Below are positions 8,587-16,657 of a stretch of DNA of 56,975 nt, piece by piece. Positions within the stretch are counted from its first letter, which is position 1. Each line of letters starts with the position of its first letter. Made by a program: the position numbers and the translations under genes. The stretch covers positions 55,958 through 112,932 of the forward strand of contig PLOH01000118.1 of the NCBI GenBank assembly GCA_003142955.1, written 5' to 3'. Below the pieces are notes generated by a model. That model was not told where the DNA came from. It was given only the letters and a program-made list of their open reading frames with translations, and did no database searches. This DNA is from Opitutia bacterium. GTDB lineage: Bacteria > Verrucomicrobiota > Verrucomicrobiia > Opitutales > Opitutaceae.

Positions 8587-9066
8587 TCACCGCCCGCGCC
8601 CCCGAGATCCGAAATTGCGGCCGATGCGCACCGCGACCTGAGGATACCACAGACCGTAATAATAATACGGATCGTAGTAATCATAATAATAGGCGGCGGG
8701 AGATGGCTCCACGACGACAACCGGCGCCGGTGTTGGTGCAGCGGTCTGGACGGGCGTCGGGTTTCCCGCGAACAACAATTGATAGGAAACCGTTCTCGTC
8801 TGACCGTTCGCCAGCTGATAGCTGACAGTGATTTCGCGGGCAGTCTGGACGATCTGTTTGATTGTTAATCGTTGCGCAGCAGCGACATTAGTGAGATCCT
8901 CGACGCTTGGCAAACGAGGTGTGTAAACGATCTGATCCGGTGTAGCCGCGACCGGTACGGCTGTGACCGGCGTGGGCGCCGGGCTTGCTGGAGCCGTCTC
9001 GGCAAACGCTCCCGCGGAGAACAAACCTGTTGCCAACGCTAAAGCGGTAATGGCTGCGGTTTTCAT
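8587..9066 (-). CDS. Secreted Tyr-rich hypothetical protein
   Basis: 159 residues with a clean signal peptide (MKTAAITALALATGLFSAGAFA). The mature protein has a Pro/Ala-rich lead, a ~60-residue middle part (LTIKQIVQTAREITVSYQL...), then a Pro/Val linker and a remarkable aromatic stretch YYYDYYDPYYYYGLWYP, ending in a Gly/Arg tail. I do not recognise a family; Tyr-rich tails of this sort occur in small envelope proteins. It is convergent with the NtrC-like gene and divergent from the T2SS operon. A TGGCACG-N4-AAGCA sequence at 9109-9094 would put a sigma-54 transcript start ~15-20 bases before the ATG. Confidence 0.8.
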   Translation of the reverse strand: MKTAAITALALATGLFSAGAFAETAPASPAPTPVTAVPVAATPDQIVYTPRLPSVEDLTNVAAAQRLTIKQIVQTAREITVSYQLANGQTRTVSYQLLFAGNPTPVQTAAPTPAPVVVVEPSPAAYYYDYYDPYYYYGLWYPQVAVRIGRNFGSRGRGR

Positions 9067-9093
9067 GGTTGGTAAGGAGATTGTCCTTCCCCG

Positions 9094-9109
9094 TGCTTGC
9101 GCCGTGCCA
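9094..9109 (-). promoter_or_regulatory. Sigma-54-like -24/-12 promoter for the Tyr-rich protein
   Basis: Read on the minus strand: TGGCACG-GCGC-AAGCA. The -24 half is a perfect match to the sigma-54 consensus TGGCACG, and GG and GC are separated by the required 10 bases, but the -12 half has AAGC instead of TTGC. The expected transcript start falls shortly before the ATG at 9066. An NtrC-type activator gene ends at 8445. Inferred. Confidence 0.4.
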
Positions 9110-9139
9110 GGTGGCCAAAAATCGCTCTTCTAGTTGTTG

Positions 9140-9155
9140 TGGCGCGTATTAAGCA
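9140..9155 (+). promoter_or_regulatory. Sigma-54-like -24/-12 promoter facing the T2SS operon
   Basis: TGGCGCG-TATT-AAGCA, with the same AAGCA deviation and the same 10-base GG-GC spacing as the divergent site at 9094-9109. It would start a ~210-base leader in front of the first T2SS gene (9380). The rest of the 9067-9379 gap shows no gene. Inferred and weaker than the other site. Confidence 0.28.
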
Positions 9156-9379
9156 TTATCGCCTCGGGTCTGTTCCATCCCGTCGTGGCAACCCGATTCA
9201 CGCTGGATGATCAGGCGGTTACCACCCCAACCGAGGTTATCGATCTGAACCAACGGCAGCCGTCGTCCGCATGCCTCTTCCGCACTTGCTGCCTACAGAT
9301 CCGCGCTTTCCGCAAAATCCGAAAAACTGACACCACTTCATGTTACACACGTCATTTACTGAGCAACGATCGATCCCAG

Positions 9380-9991
9380 ATGAGAACCTCACGTCCAATT
9401 TCTCCTCGCCCAGTGCCAGGTCCCTTTAGCCGCTTTGCTCCGCAGACCGCTGCTGCCTGGCTGCGGCGCGGAGCCTTCCTGATCGCCGCGACATCCCTGC
9501 TGGCGGTCACTTCCTCCGCGCAACAGGACGCACCGCCCGCGAGCGGTGCGTCCAGCGCCAACGCCGAGGCCAATGCGGGCGGGTGGCACGGCAATTTCAA
9601 CCGCGAGGACATGCAAGCGCGGATGCTAGCCAACCTGCGCAACCAATTCGAAGTCACCGACGATGCCGAGTGGAAACTCATCGCCGAGCGGATCACGAAG
9701 GTGATGGATCTGCGGCGCAGCGTCGGGGGTGGCGGGTTTGGCATGGGGGCATTTCGCGGCGGCGGCAACCAGGGCAATCGCCCGGCAGCCGCGGCCAATC
9801 CCGAAGGCGATGCGCTGCGCACGGCGCTGGAGGACAAGCTCCCGGATGCTGAAATCAAGGCCCGGCTCGAGCGACTGCGGGTGACGCGCAAGCAATCCGA
9901 GGCCAGGCTCGACCAGGCGCGCGAGGATTTGCGCGCGGTCCTGACCGTCCGCCAGGAAGCGGTGGCCGTGCTGGTGGGACTTCTGCAATGA
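9380..9991 (+). CDS. Periplasmic protein heading the T2SS operon
   Basis: 203 residues from the ATG at 9380. The N-terminus MRTSRPISPRPVPGPFSRF is followed by a hydrophobic signal (GAFLIAATSLLAVTSSA). The mature protein has a helical segment (MLANLRNQFEVTDDAEWKLIAERITKVMDLRR), a Gly-rich linker and a C-terminal charged helix (KQSEARLDQAREDLRAVLT), broadly like periplasmic LTxxQ/Spy-type helical proteins, though I cannot name a family. An upstream open frame back to 9134 lacks any signal and is not used. Its stop overlaps the gspE start (ATGA at 9988), so it belongs to the T2SS operon and may be an accessory periplasmic factor. Confidence 0.72.
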   Translation: MRTSRPISPRPVPGPFSRFAPQTAAAWLRRGAFLIAATSLLAVTSSAQQDAPPASGASSANAEANAGGWHGNFNREDMQARMLANLRNQFEVTDDAEWKLIAERITKVMDLRRSVGGGGFGMGAFRGGGNQGNRPAAAANPEGDALRTALEDKLPDAEIKARLERLRVTRKQSEARLDQAREDLRAVLTVRQEAVAVLVGLLQ

Positions 9992-11772
9992 ATCCTTCCG
10001 ACTCCGAATCCGCCGGAATCAATGAAGCCGCCACTGCCTTCTCCGAGTTGCTCGAGGCAATGATCGCGGCGCGGCAACTGACGGCTGCGGACGCCCGGTC
10101 GTTCCTCGCGCAAAAACCCGCGGACGAGCCGATCACCGAGGAGCGCGTGTTGCGCTGGCTGGCGGGCGAATATGGCGTCGGCTTTGCCACCCTCGACGAA
10201 CTGGAGCCGGACAAGCAGATCCTTTCCCTTTTTCCCGCGCGCCTGCTTCTCCGCGATGAACTGCTGCCCTTGCGCCGCATCGGCCAACAGATCGAGGTGG
10301 CCACCAGCCGCCTTTTTGCCACCCAGGGCCTCGATGGTTTGAAGGCCATCACCGGCCTGCGACTTCAGCCGGTGCTCGCTCCCACCGAGGCCATTCGGCG
10401 GGAGATGAAGAAACGGCTGGGCGTCGGCGCCGACACGATCGACACCCTCGACGAGGAAAGCGGCTTGCAGGTCGTCGACGACCGCGACGGAGTCAGCGAC
10501 ACGAATCTCGACGAGGCGGCCGAGGACGCTTCGATCATCCGCTTTGTCAATCAAGTGTTGAAGGACGCGATCGACCTGCGGGCATCGGACATCCACCTCG
10601 AACCGTTTGAAGACGAACTGCGGATTCGTTACCGCATTGACGGCGTGCTGCAGGAAGTCCCGGTGCCGGCGCAGGTAAAACGCTTTCAGCCGGCCATCGG
10701 CGCGCGCGTGAAGATCCTCAGTCATCTCAACATCGCCGAAAAACGCCTGCCCCAGGACGGCCGCATCAAGGTGCGAATCGATGACGCGGAGGTCGACATC
10801 CGCGTTTCCGTCATTCCGATGCTCCACGGCGAGGCGGTGGTGATGCGCCTCCTGCGCCAAAACGCCGCCTTGCGTGGCGTCAGCGAACTGGGAATGGGCC
10901 CGCGCGAATCTGCGTGCCTCCACCGGGTCCTCCAACTGCCCCACGGCATTGTCCTGGTCACGGGCCCGACGGGCAGCGGCAAGACCTCGACCCTCTACAC
11001 CGCTTTGCACGAGATCAATGATTCAGAGCGAAAGATCATCACGATCGAGGACCCGATCGAATATCAGCTCAAGGGCGTCAACCAGATCCAGGTCAACGAG
11101 AAATCCGGGCTGACGTTTGCGCGCGGATTGCGGTCGATCCTCCGCCACGACCCGGACGTGATTCTGATCGGCGAAATTCGCGATCATGAGACGGCGCAGA
11201 TTGCCGTGCAGGCGTCGCTGACCGGCCACCTGGTGTTTTCCACCCTGCACACCAACGATGCCGCCGGCGCTGTCACGCGCCTGGTTGACATGGGTGTGGA
11301 GCCCTACCTCGTGGCCTCTTCACTCGAGGCGGTGCTCGCCCAGCGCCTGGTCCGGCTCCTGTGTCCGCACTGCAAGGCCGTCGATGACTCTCCGCTGGCG
11401 CTCTCGTACAAGACGAGGATCGGGATTCCCGAGGAGACCACCCTCTACCGCGCCGTGGGCTGCCGCGAATGCCGCCAGACCGGTTACCATGGCCGTCACG
11501 CCATCTTCGAATGGATGGACACGAACGCGGAAATCCGCGAGATGGTCCTGCGGAATGCCTCGACGGACGCCATCCGCAACGCCGCCCGCCGAGCGGGGAT
11601 GACCACGCTGGCGGACGACGGCTGCCGCCTCGTGCAGGCCGGAGTGACGACCATCGAAGAAGTCCTGAGCGTCACGACGGTGGACGAAGCGGCGCCGCTG
11701 GTGCCCACCGCGAATCACACCGAGCCGAGCGAGAATCCGGCTCCCGCGCCGCGGGCGCGAACCGCCACCTGA
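9988..11772 (+). CDS. gspE: Type II secretion ATPase GspE
   Basis: 594 residues. Cytoplasmic hexameric ATPase that powers pseudopilus assembly. An N-terminal MshEN-type domain (1-150) is followed by the PilB/GspE core: ASDIHLEPFEDELRIRYRIDG, Walker A GPTGSGKT (~326-333), the Asp box, Walker B (ILIGEIRDHETAQIA) and the His box (GHLVFSTLHTND). Two CxxC pairs (LCPHCK and CRECRQTGY) form the zinc-binding C-terminal subdomain typical of GspE. The C-terminal ~35 residues are an acidic/Pro-rich extension. The start overlaps the previous stop by 4 bases; gspF follows after 14 bases. Confidence 0.97.
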   Translation: MNPSDSESAGINEAATAFSELLEAMIAARQLTAADARSFLAQKPADEPITEERVLRWLAGEYGVGFATLDELEPDKQILSLFPARLLLRDELLPLRRIGQQIEVATSRLFATQGLDGLKAITGLRLQPVLAPTEAIRREMKKRLGVGADTIDTLDEESGLQVVDDRDGVSDTNLDEAAEDASIIRFVNQVLKDAIDLRASDIHLEPFEDELRIRYRIDGVLQEVPVPAQVKRFQPAIGARVKILSHLNIAEKRLPQDGRIKVRIDDAEVDIRVSVIPMLHGEAVVMRLLRQNAALRGVSELGMGPRESACLHRVLQLPHGIVLVTGPTGSGKTSTLYTALHEINDSERKIITIEDPIEYQLKGVNQIQVNEKSGLTFARGLRSILRHDPDVILIGEIRDHETAQIAVQASLTGHLVFSTLHTNDAAGAVTRLVDMGVEPYLVASSLEAVLAQRLVRLLCPHCKAVDDSPLALSYKTRIGIPEETTLYRAVGCRECRQTGYHGRHAIFEWMDTNAEIREMVLRNASTDAIRNAARRAGMTTLADDGCRLVQAGVTTIEEVLSVTTVDEAAPLVPTANHTEPSENPAPAPRARTAT

Positions 11773-11786
11773 AACCGACTCCGCCG

Positions 11787-13109
11787 ATGCCCCATTTCTC
11801 CTACAAAGCGATGCAGCGCGATGGCGTCCTTACCGAGGGCGTTCTGGACGCGGGCAACCGGCCCGAAGCGTTGCGACAGGTCGAGCAGCTCGGGCTCCAG
11901 CCGATCCGGCTCACGGAAGCGGCCAACGGGGCTGAGCGAAAGGAATCGCCGGTTCTTGGCGCGCCCGGGAAGCCCGCAGCCACGGCTGGCGGCGCCGCAT
12001 CCGCGGGTGCGGATGGAGCCAGGGACCGCAACCCGCTGGCGTCCCTGAAAAGCTCGCTGGGAGTGAAGCAGAAGATTTCGGCGAGGGTTCTCGAGAACTT
12101 CACCCGGTTGCTATCGAGCCTGCTGGCCGCCGGCGTGCCGTTCAGCCGCGCGCTGATCATCCTCTACCGGGAAGCCACAGTACCGGTGGCCAAGGCCAAA
12201 TGGAAAGAGATCCACGATCTGGTGATCGACGGGATGTCCCTGTCCGACGCGATGGCCCGCTCGCCCGAGACGTTTCCGAGAGTTTATGTCGCGATGGTCG
12301 AGGCCGGCGAAACGGGCGGTTTTCTCGATGTCGTGCTCGCGCAGATCGCCGATTTCCAGGCGCGGGAAAAGGACATTAAATCGAAGGTGGTGAGCGCGCT
12401 GACGTATCCCCTCATTCTGCTGGTGCTCGCGGTGGGGGTGCTGATCTTCCTGATGGTCTTTTTCATTCCGCGATTCCAGCTCATCTTCAAGAGCTTCAAC
12501 GCTGACCTGCCCCTGCTCACGCAGTTGATCGTCCAGACGAGCCAGGCCGTGCGCGATTACGGGCTGTACGTCGGGGGGGCGGCCCTGGTGGCCGTCTTTT
12601 CCCTGCGCAGCTGGTTCAAATCCGCGAGCGGGCACCGGGCTTGGGAAGGGCTGGTCCTGCGCCTGCCCGTGGTGGGCCCGCTGCTGGCGCAGTTCGCGAT
12701 GGCCCGCTTCACCCGCATGCTCGGCACGCTGCTCGGCGCCGGCGTGCCCTTGATCAGCGCACTTAACGTGGCGCGGCGCTCGATCGGCAACCAGATCCTG
12801 GTCGACGCCGTTTCCGAGTCCATTGATCGCGTCAAGGAGGGCAAGGCGCTTGGCACCAGCCTCGCGAAAAACCACACCCTGTTTCCCAGCGCCGTCATCG
12901 AAATGATCTCGGTGGCGGAGGAGAGCGGCCGGCTTGACATCGAGCTCTTGCGGATCGCGAACGTGACCGAGGGGGATCTGGACCGGGAGCTCAAGACGGC
13001 AGTCTCACTGGCCGAGCCGCTGATGCTGTTCCTCATCGCCGGGCTCATCGGCACCATTTTCATCGGCATGGTCTATCCTATTTTCTCGCTCACCGATCAC
13101 ATCAAATGA
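11787..13109 (+). CDS. gspF: Type II secretion inner-membrane platform protein GspF
   Basis: 440 residues from MPHFSYKAMQRDGVLTEG, the usual GspF/PilC N-terminus; the open frame extends upstream into gspE but has no reason to be used. Two T2SSF domains: the first has LLSSLLAAGVPFSRAL and MVEAGETGGFLDVVL, the second MLGTLLGAGVPLISAL and MISVAEESGRLDIELL, each followed by transmembrane helices (LILLVLAVGVLIFLMVFFIP; LMLFLIAGLIGTIFIGMVYP). An Ala/Gly-rich insert of ~50 residues separates the N-terminal part from the first domain. GspF couples GspE to the pseudopilus. Its stop overlaps the gspG start (ATGA at 13106). Confidence 0.97.
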   Translation: MPHFSYKAMQRDGVLTEGVLDAGNRPEALRQVEQLGLQPIRLTEAANGAERKESPVLGAPGKPAATAGGAASAGADGARDRNPLASLKSSLGVKQKISARVLENFTRLLSSLLAAGVPFSRALIILYREATVPVAKAKWKEIHDLVIDGMSLSDAMARSPETFPRVYVAMVEAGETGGFLDVVLAQIADFQAREKDIKSKVVSALTYPLILLVLAVGVLIFLMVFFIPRFQLIFKSFNADLPLLTQLIVQTSQAVRDYGLYVGGAALVAVFSLRSWFKSASGHRAWEGLVLRLPVVGPLLAQFAMARFTRMLGTLLGAGVPLISALNVARRSIGNQILVDAVSESIDRVKEGKALGTSLAKNHTLFPSAVIEMISVAEESGRLDIELLRIANVTEGDLDRELKTAVSLAEPLMLFLIAGLIGTIFIGMVYPIFSLTDHIK

Positions 13110-13564
13110 CTCTCCCCATGAACCATCCGCCCAGACGCCCCAGGCTTTCGTCCCAGCGCGGTTTCACGCTCATCGAACTGATGCTCGTACTGGTTATTCT
13201 CGGCATCCTCGCCGGGCTCGTCCTGCCCAAGTTCTCCGGTCGCGCGGAGCAGGCGAAAGAGACGGCTGCGGTGACACAGATCGCCACGTTCAAGACCGCC
13301 CTCAGCGCCTACGAAGTGGACACGGGGAGTTATCCCAGGGAACAGGATGGGTTGAGGGCGCTGGTCGTCCAGCCCTCAGACGTCGGCGGCTGGCGCGGAC
13401 CGTATTTGGAAAGCGACGTCCCGCTCGACCCCTGGGGACACCCCTACATCTACCAGTATCCGAGCAAGCGCTATCCGAGCGGTTACGACATCATTTCGAT
13501 GGGGCCGGACGGGCAGCTCGGAACCGCCGATGACATTTACAATGCTGGCATCACGGGCAGATAA
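13106..13564 (+). CDS. gspG: Major pseudopilin GspG
   Basis: 152 residues. Type III (prepilin) signal: QRG^FTLIELMLVLVILGIL with cleavage after Gly19, Phe at +1 and Glu at +5. The body matches GspG: AYEVDTGSYP, EQDGLRALV, GPYLESDVPLDPWG and the C-terminal calcium-site loop SMGPDGQLGTADDIYN. A second in-frame ATG at 13118 would shorten the leader to a more standard length. Forms the pseudopilus shaft. The prepilin peptidase GspO needed to process it is not in this window. Confidence 0.97.
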   Translation: MTLPMNHPPRRPRLSSQRGFTLIELMLVLVILGILAGLVLPKFSGRAEQAKETAAVTQIATFKTALSAYEVDTGSYPREQDGLRALVVQPSDVGGWRGPYLESDVPLDPWGHPYIYQYPSKRYPSGYDIISMGPDGQLGTADDIYNAGITGR

Positions 13565-14093
13565 CGGCGGCCGCGAACGGACTGGCGGCTTCACGCTGAT
13601 CGAGCTGATCGTCGTGATGCTGCTGCTTGGAATCGCCGCCGCGCTGGTGGCGCCGCACCTCTCGCCCTTCTTCCGGGGGCGGGTCTTGAGCTCGGAGGCA
13701 AGACGCCTGCTCGCGTTGACGCGCTATGGCCAGACCCGGGCCGTGGCAGAGGGCGTGCCGGTGCTGCTCTGGATCGATGCGAAGCAGTCCTCCTACGGCT
13801 TGATCACCCAATCGGCATCGAGCGAGCCGGACGACCGGGCCTCGCGGTTCGCGGTCGATTCCACCTTGACGATCGAGGCGTTCGCGCCGGACCCGCTGCT
13901 GGCGTCGGAAGACAACGACGAAAGACTGGCGGTGCCGGACGGCCTGCCGGCCATCCGCTTCATGCCCGACGGTTTTTTCGACGAGGCCAGCATCGGCAAG
14001 ATCGTGATCCGCCAGGGTGCCGAGGGGGCGCTCGAACTTGTGCCGACGGCCAACCGGCTTGGATATGAGATTCTCCCCGTCAATCCGAACTGA
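13530..14093 (+). CDS. gspH: Minor pseudopilin GspH
   Basis: Up to 187 residues. Prepilin motif GG^FTLIELIVVMLLLGIAAAL near residue 20, followed by SSEARRLLALTRYGQTRAVAEG and a beta-rich body with LVPTANRLGYEIL near the C-terminus, as in GspH/FimT proteins. It overlaps the end of gspG in another frame; the start may be the ATG at 13530 or the one at 13542. GspH is thought to be a minor component of the pseudopilus. Order and size fit the standard G-H-I-J-K cluster. Confidence 0.92.
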   Translation: MTFTMLASRADNGGRERTGGFTLIELIVVMLLLGIAAALVAPHLSPFFRGRVLSSEARRLLALTRYGQTRAVAEGVPVLLWIDAKQSSYGLITQSASSEPDDRASRFAVDSTLTIEAFAPDPLLASEDNDERLAVPDGLPAIRFMPDGFFDEASIGKIVIRQGAEGALELVPTANRLGYEILPVNPN

Positions 14094-14523
14094 TGCCACC
14101 CGCCGCCATCGCGGTGGTTTCACCCTGGCGGAAGTGCTGGCCGCGCTCCTCCTGATGGCGATCGTCATCCCCGTCGCCCTGGAGGGCATGAGCATCGTCA
14201 GCCGGGCAGCGGTGCTGGGTCAGCGCAAAGTAGCGGCGATGCGCGTGGCCGAGCACGTGCTGAACGAACAACTGTTGCTGCTGAGCCAGGGCCAGGTGAT
14301 CGAGAATTCGGCCAGCGGAGTCGAGAACGACGGCGGCACGAATTACCCGTGGGCCCTGCAGTCGGAGACGTGGCCGCAGGACGCGATGACGCAGCTGACG
14401 GTGCGGGTCACCTTCACGGTGCGGGACACCCAATACGAGATGAAGGCGAGCACCTTGTTCGATCCCACGGCCGACACGCTCGGCACTCCCGGCAAGCCGC
14501 CGGTCGCCGCGGGCACATTTTGA
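14065..14523 (+). CDS. gspI: Minor pseudopilin GspI
   Basis: 152 residues from the ATG at 14065, overlapping gspH by 29 bases. Prepilin motif RGG^FTLAEVLAALLLMAIVIP at residues 17-19, then ALEGMSIVSRAAVLGQRKVAAMRVAEHVLNEQLL, the long N-terminal helix of GspI, and a short beta domain. GspI nucleates the pseudopilus tip with GspJ and GspK. An in-frame upstream ATG at 14017 is less likely because it makes the leader too long. Confidence 0.92.
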   Translation: MRFSPSIRTDATRRHRGGFTLAEVLAALLLMAIVIPVALEGMSIVSRAAVLGQRKVAAMRVAEHVLNEQLLLLSQGQVIENSASGVENDGGTNYPWALQSETWPQDAMTQLTVRVTFTVRDTQYEMKASTLFDPTADTLGTPGKPPVAAGTF

Positions 14524-15260
14524 TGCAACCGATCCCCGGCAACCGCCGCGCCGAACGCGGCTTCACGCTTCTGGAGCTCCTCATCGCTACCGGGGTTGCG
14601 GCGATTGTGTTGCTTGTCATTAACGGGACCTATTTCGGCGCGCTGCGGCTGCACAACGCCACGAATGAGCGGACCGACGCGACCCTGGTGTTGGAGCGCG
14701 CCTTGGGACTGGTGCAGCGCGATCTTGCAGGGCTGATGGTGCCCGCCGGCACGGCGACGCCGCCCGCCGGCACGTTCTCGGGACAATTCCAGGACAGGCC
14801 GACCGACTCGCTGACGCAGGAATTCGCCGCTACGCGAGTGAGCCCCGATCTTTACACGACCTCAGCCACGGTGGACGGATGGAGTCCGTTTTCCGAGGTG
14901 CAGGTCGTCGCCTACTTTCTCGCGCCGGCGACCGACGGCACCAATACCAAGAACCTGGTCCGCGCCGTGACGCGGAATCTCCTTCCCGCCCAGACGCCGA
15001 CCACGGACGAGCAGGTCTTGCTCACCGGAGTCACCGACGCCCAATTTGACTATTACGACGGCACTGAATGGACCGATACCTGGGATTCCACGGTCACGTC
15101 CGCGCTGCCGATGGCGATTCGATTCAGCCTGTCGGTCCCCAACCGCGACTCCAGCCAGTCTCCGCCGCATCCGGTCGAATTGGTGGTGCCGGTTCTGGTC
15201 GCCACGAAGACCAGCCAGGCGGCGGCCCTGGCGCAGGCCGCGGGAGGGACCGGATCATGA
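14523..15260 (+). CDS. gspJ: Minor pseudopilin GspJ
   Basis: 245 residues. Its ATG shares its A with the gspI TGA stop (TGATG at 14521-14525). Prepilin leader of 13 residues, ERG^FTLLELLIATGVAAIVLLV, then ERALGLVQRDLAGLM, a GspJ-like helix, and a beta-rich domain ending in an Ala-rich tail. GspJ forms the tip complex with GspI and GspK. Longer than many GspJ proteins because of Thr/Pro-rich loops (~80-110). Confidence 0.93.
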   Translation: MQPIPGNRRAERGFTLLELLIATGVAAIVLLVINGTYFGALRLHNATNERTDATLVLERALGLVQRDLAGLMVPAGTATPPAGTFSGQFQDRPTDSLTQEFAATRVSPDLYTTSATVDGWSPFSEVQVVAYFLAPATDGTNTKNLVRAVTRNLLPAQTPTTDEQVLLTGVTDAQFDYYDGTEWTDTWDSTVTSALPMAIRFSLSVPNRDSSQSPPHPVELVVPVLVATKTSQAAALAQAAGGTGS

Positions 15261-16657
15261 CGCCGGCGACACTTTCCTTTGCAGATCCGCTCCGGCGGCA
15301 GCGCGGGTCGGTGCTCATCATCGTGCTGTGGATCTGCCTCGGGCTGGTGGTGCTCGTTCTCTATTTCGCCGATTCGACCAATTCGGAGCTCCAGGCGGCG
15401 GCCAACCGCGTGGGTGAGATCGAGGCCCGGCAGGCGGTCGCAGCCGGAACGCGCTATACCGCCTATATTCTGAACAATTACGCGATTGATGGCGTGGTGC
15501 CCGACAGCGGCATCCCGCCCGAACCGACAGCCGACTACTATTCCGAAGCCCTTCAGGTCGGCGATGATCCCGGTGACCCACGATTCTGGTTCATCGGTCG
15601 CGATGTGAACAACCTGCCCACCACCGAGCCCGTGTTCTGCCTCGTGGACGAGGCGTCCAAACTCAATCTCAACACCGCGACGGCCACGATGCTCGCTGCG
15701 CTGCCGATGACAAACATGACGTCCGACTTTGCCGCCGCGATCGTGGGCTGGCGCACCCGGCAGTCGCAATCCAGCGGCAGCGCGCTCAGCAGCGCTTACT
15801 CGACGCTTAACCCGCCACGGCTCAACAAGGGGGCGCCGTTCGAATCGGTCGACGAGCTGCGGCTCGTTTATGGTGCGACGCTCGACCTCCTTTTCGGGGA
15901 AGATACCAACCTGAACGGCACCCTGGATCCCAATGAGGACGACGGCGACCAGTCTCCGCCCCACGATAACCAGGACGGGCAGTTGCAGCCCGGCATGTTC
16001 GAATATGTCACGGCCTTCAGCAACCAGCCGACTACGACCCGCACCGGCGGACCGCGGGTGGATATTTCGAATCTCGCGCCCAACAATCCCAATTTCCAAC
16101 GGTTAACCGCCCTGCTGACGAGGAAAGGGATCAGCGCGGAGCGCGGGGCCGGGATCCTGCAAAATCTCAACCGCGCACGCCCCCAGCGCGCCTTTACCAG
16201 CGGGGCGGACTTCATGCTGGCGAGCGGGATGACGGAGAGTGAATTCGCTCTCATCCACACGTCCATCATGAGCTTCTCGTCGGCGGGGCTAATCAATGTT
16301 AATACCGCGAGCGAAACCGTGCTGGCGTGCATTCCCGGAGTCGGGCTCAGCAGCGCGGCGAGCCTTGTGACCTATCGTCTGGCCAATCCGACTGCACTCA
16401 CGTCGCTGTTCTGGATCACCCACGTGCTCAGTCCCGCGGCCATCCGCCGCGCCGGGCCTTATATCACGGACCAGTCTTACCAATTCTCCGCGGATATCGC
16501 CGCGGTCGGGCGTTTCGGTCGCGGCTATCACCGCGAGCGGGTGGTTTTTGATACGACCATGGGCATGCCGCGGATTATTTATCGACAGGACCTCAGCTCC
16601 TACGGCTGGGCATTGGGCACGCAGGTCCGGAAAACCCTAAAGACCGCCAAACCATGA
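15257..16657 (+). CDS. gspK: Minor pseudopilin GspK
   Basis: 466 residues, larger than the ~330 of classical GspK. The leader RQRG^SVLIIVLWICLGLVVLVL lacks the Glu at +5, as is usual for GspK at the pseudopilus tip. Helical alpha-domain signatures are present: LVDEASKLNLNTA, then a second VNTASETVLACIPGVG with helix-hairpin-helix-like spacing. An acidic Asn/Asp-rich insert (DTNLNGTLDPNEDDGDQ) resembles a calcium-binding loop. The ATG at 15257 overlaps the gspJ stop by 4 bases. Confidence 0.94.
   Translation: MTPATLSFADPLRRQRGSVLIIVLWICLGLVVLVLYFADSTNSELQAAANRVGEIEARQAVAAGTRYTAYILNNYAIDGVVPDSGIPPEPTADYYSEALQVGDDPGDPRFWFIGRDVNNLPTTEPVFCLVDEASKLNLNTATATMLAALPMTNMTSDFAAAIVGWRTRQSQSSGSALSSAYSTLNPPRLNKGAPFESVDELRLVYGATLDLLFGEDTNLNGTLDPNEDDGDQSPPHDNQDGQLQPGMFEYVTAFSNQPTTTRTGGPRVDISNLAPNNPNFQRLTALLTRKGISAERGAGILQNLNRARPQRAFTSGADFMLASGMTESEFALIHTSIMSFSSAGLINVNTASETVLACIPGVGLSSAASLVTYRLANPTALTSLFWITHVLSPAAIRRAGPYITDQSYQFSADIAAVGRFGRGYHRERVVFDTTMGMPRIIYRQDLSSYGWALGTQVRKTLKTAKP

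Noticed and set aside
9352-11010. Long minus-strand open frame opposite gspE and its leader gene
   Set aside because: Third-position GC bias keeps antisense frames open; the plus-strand genes have full domain signatures and operon overlaps.
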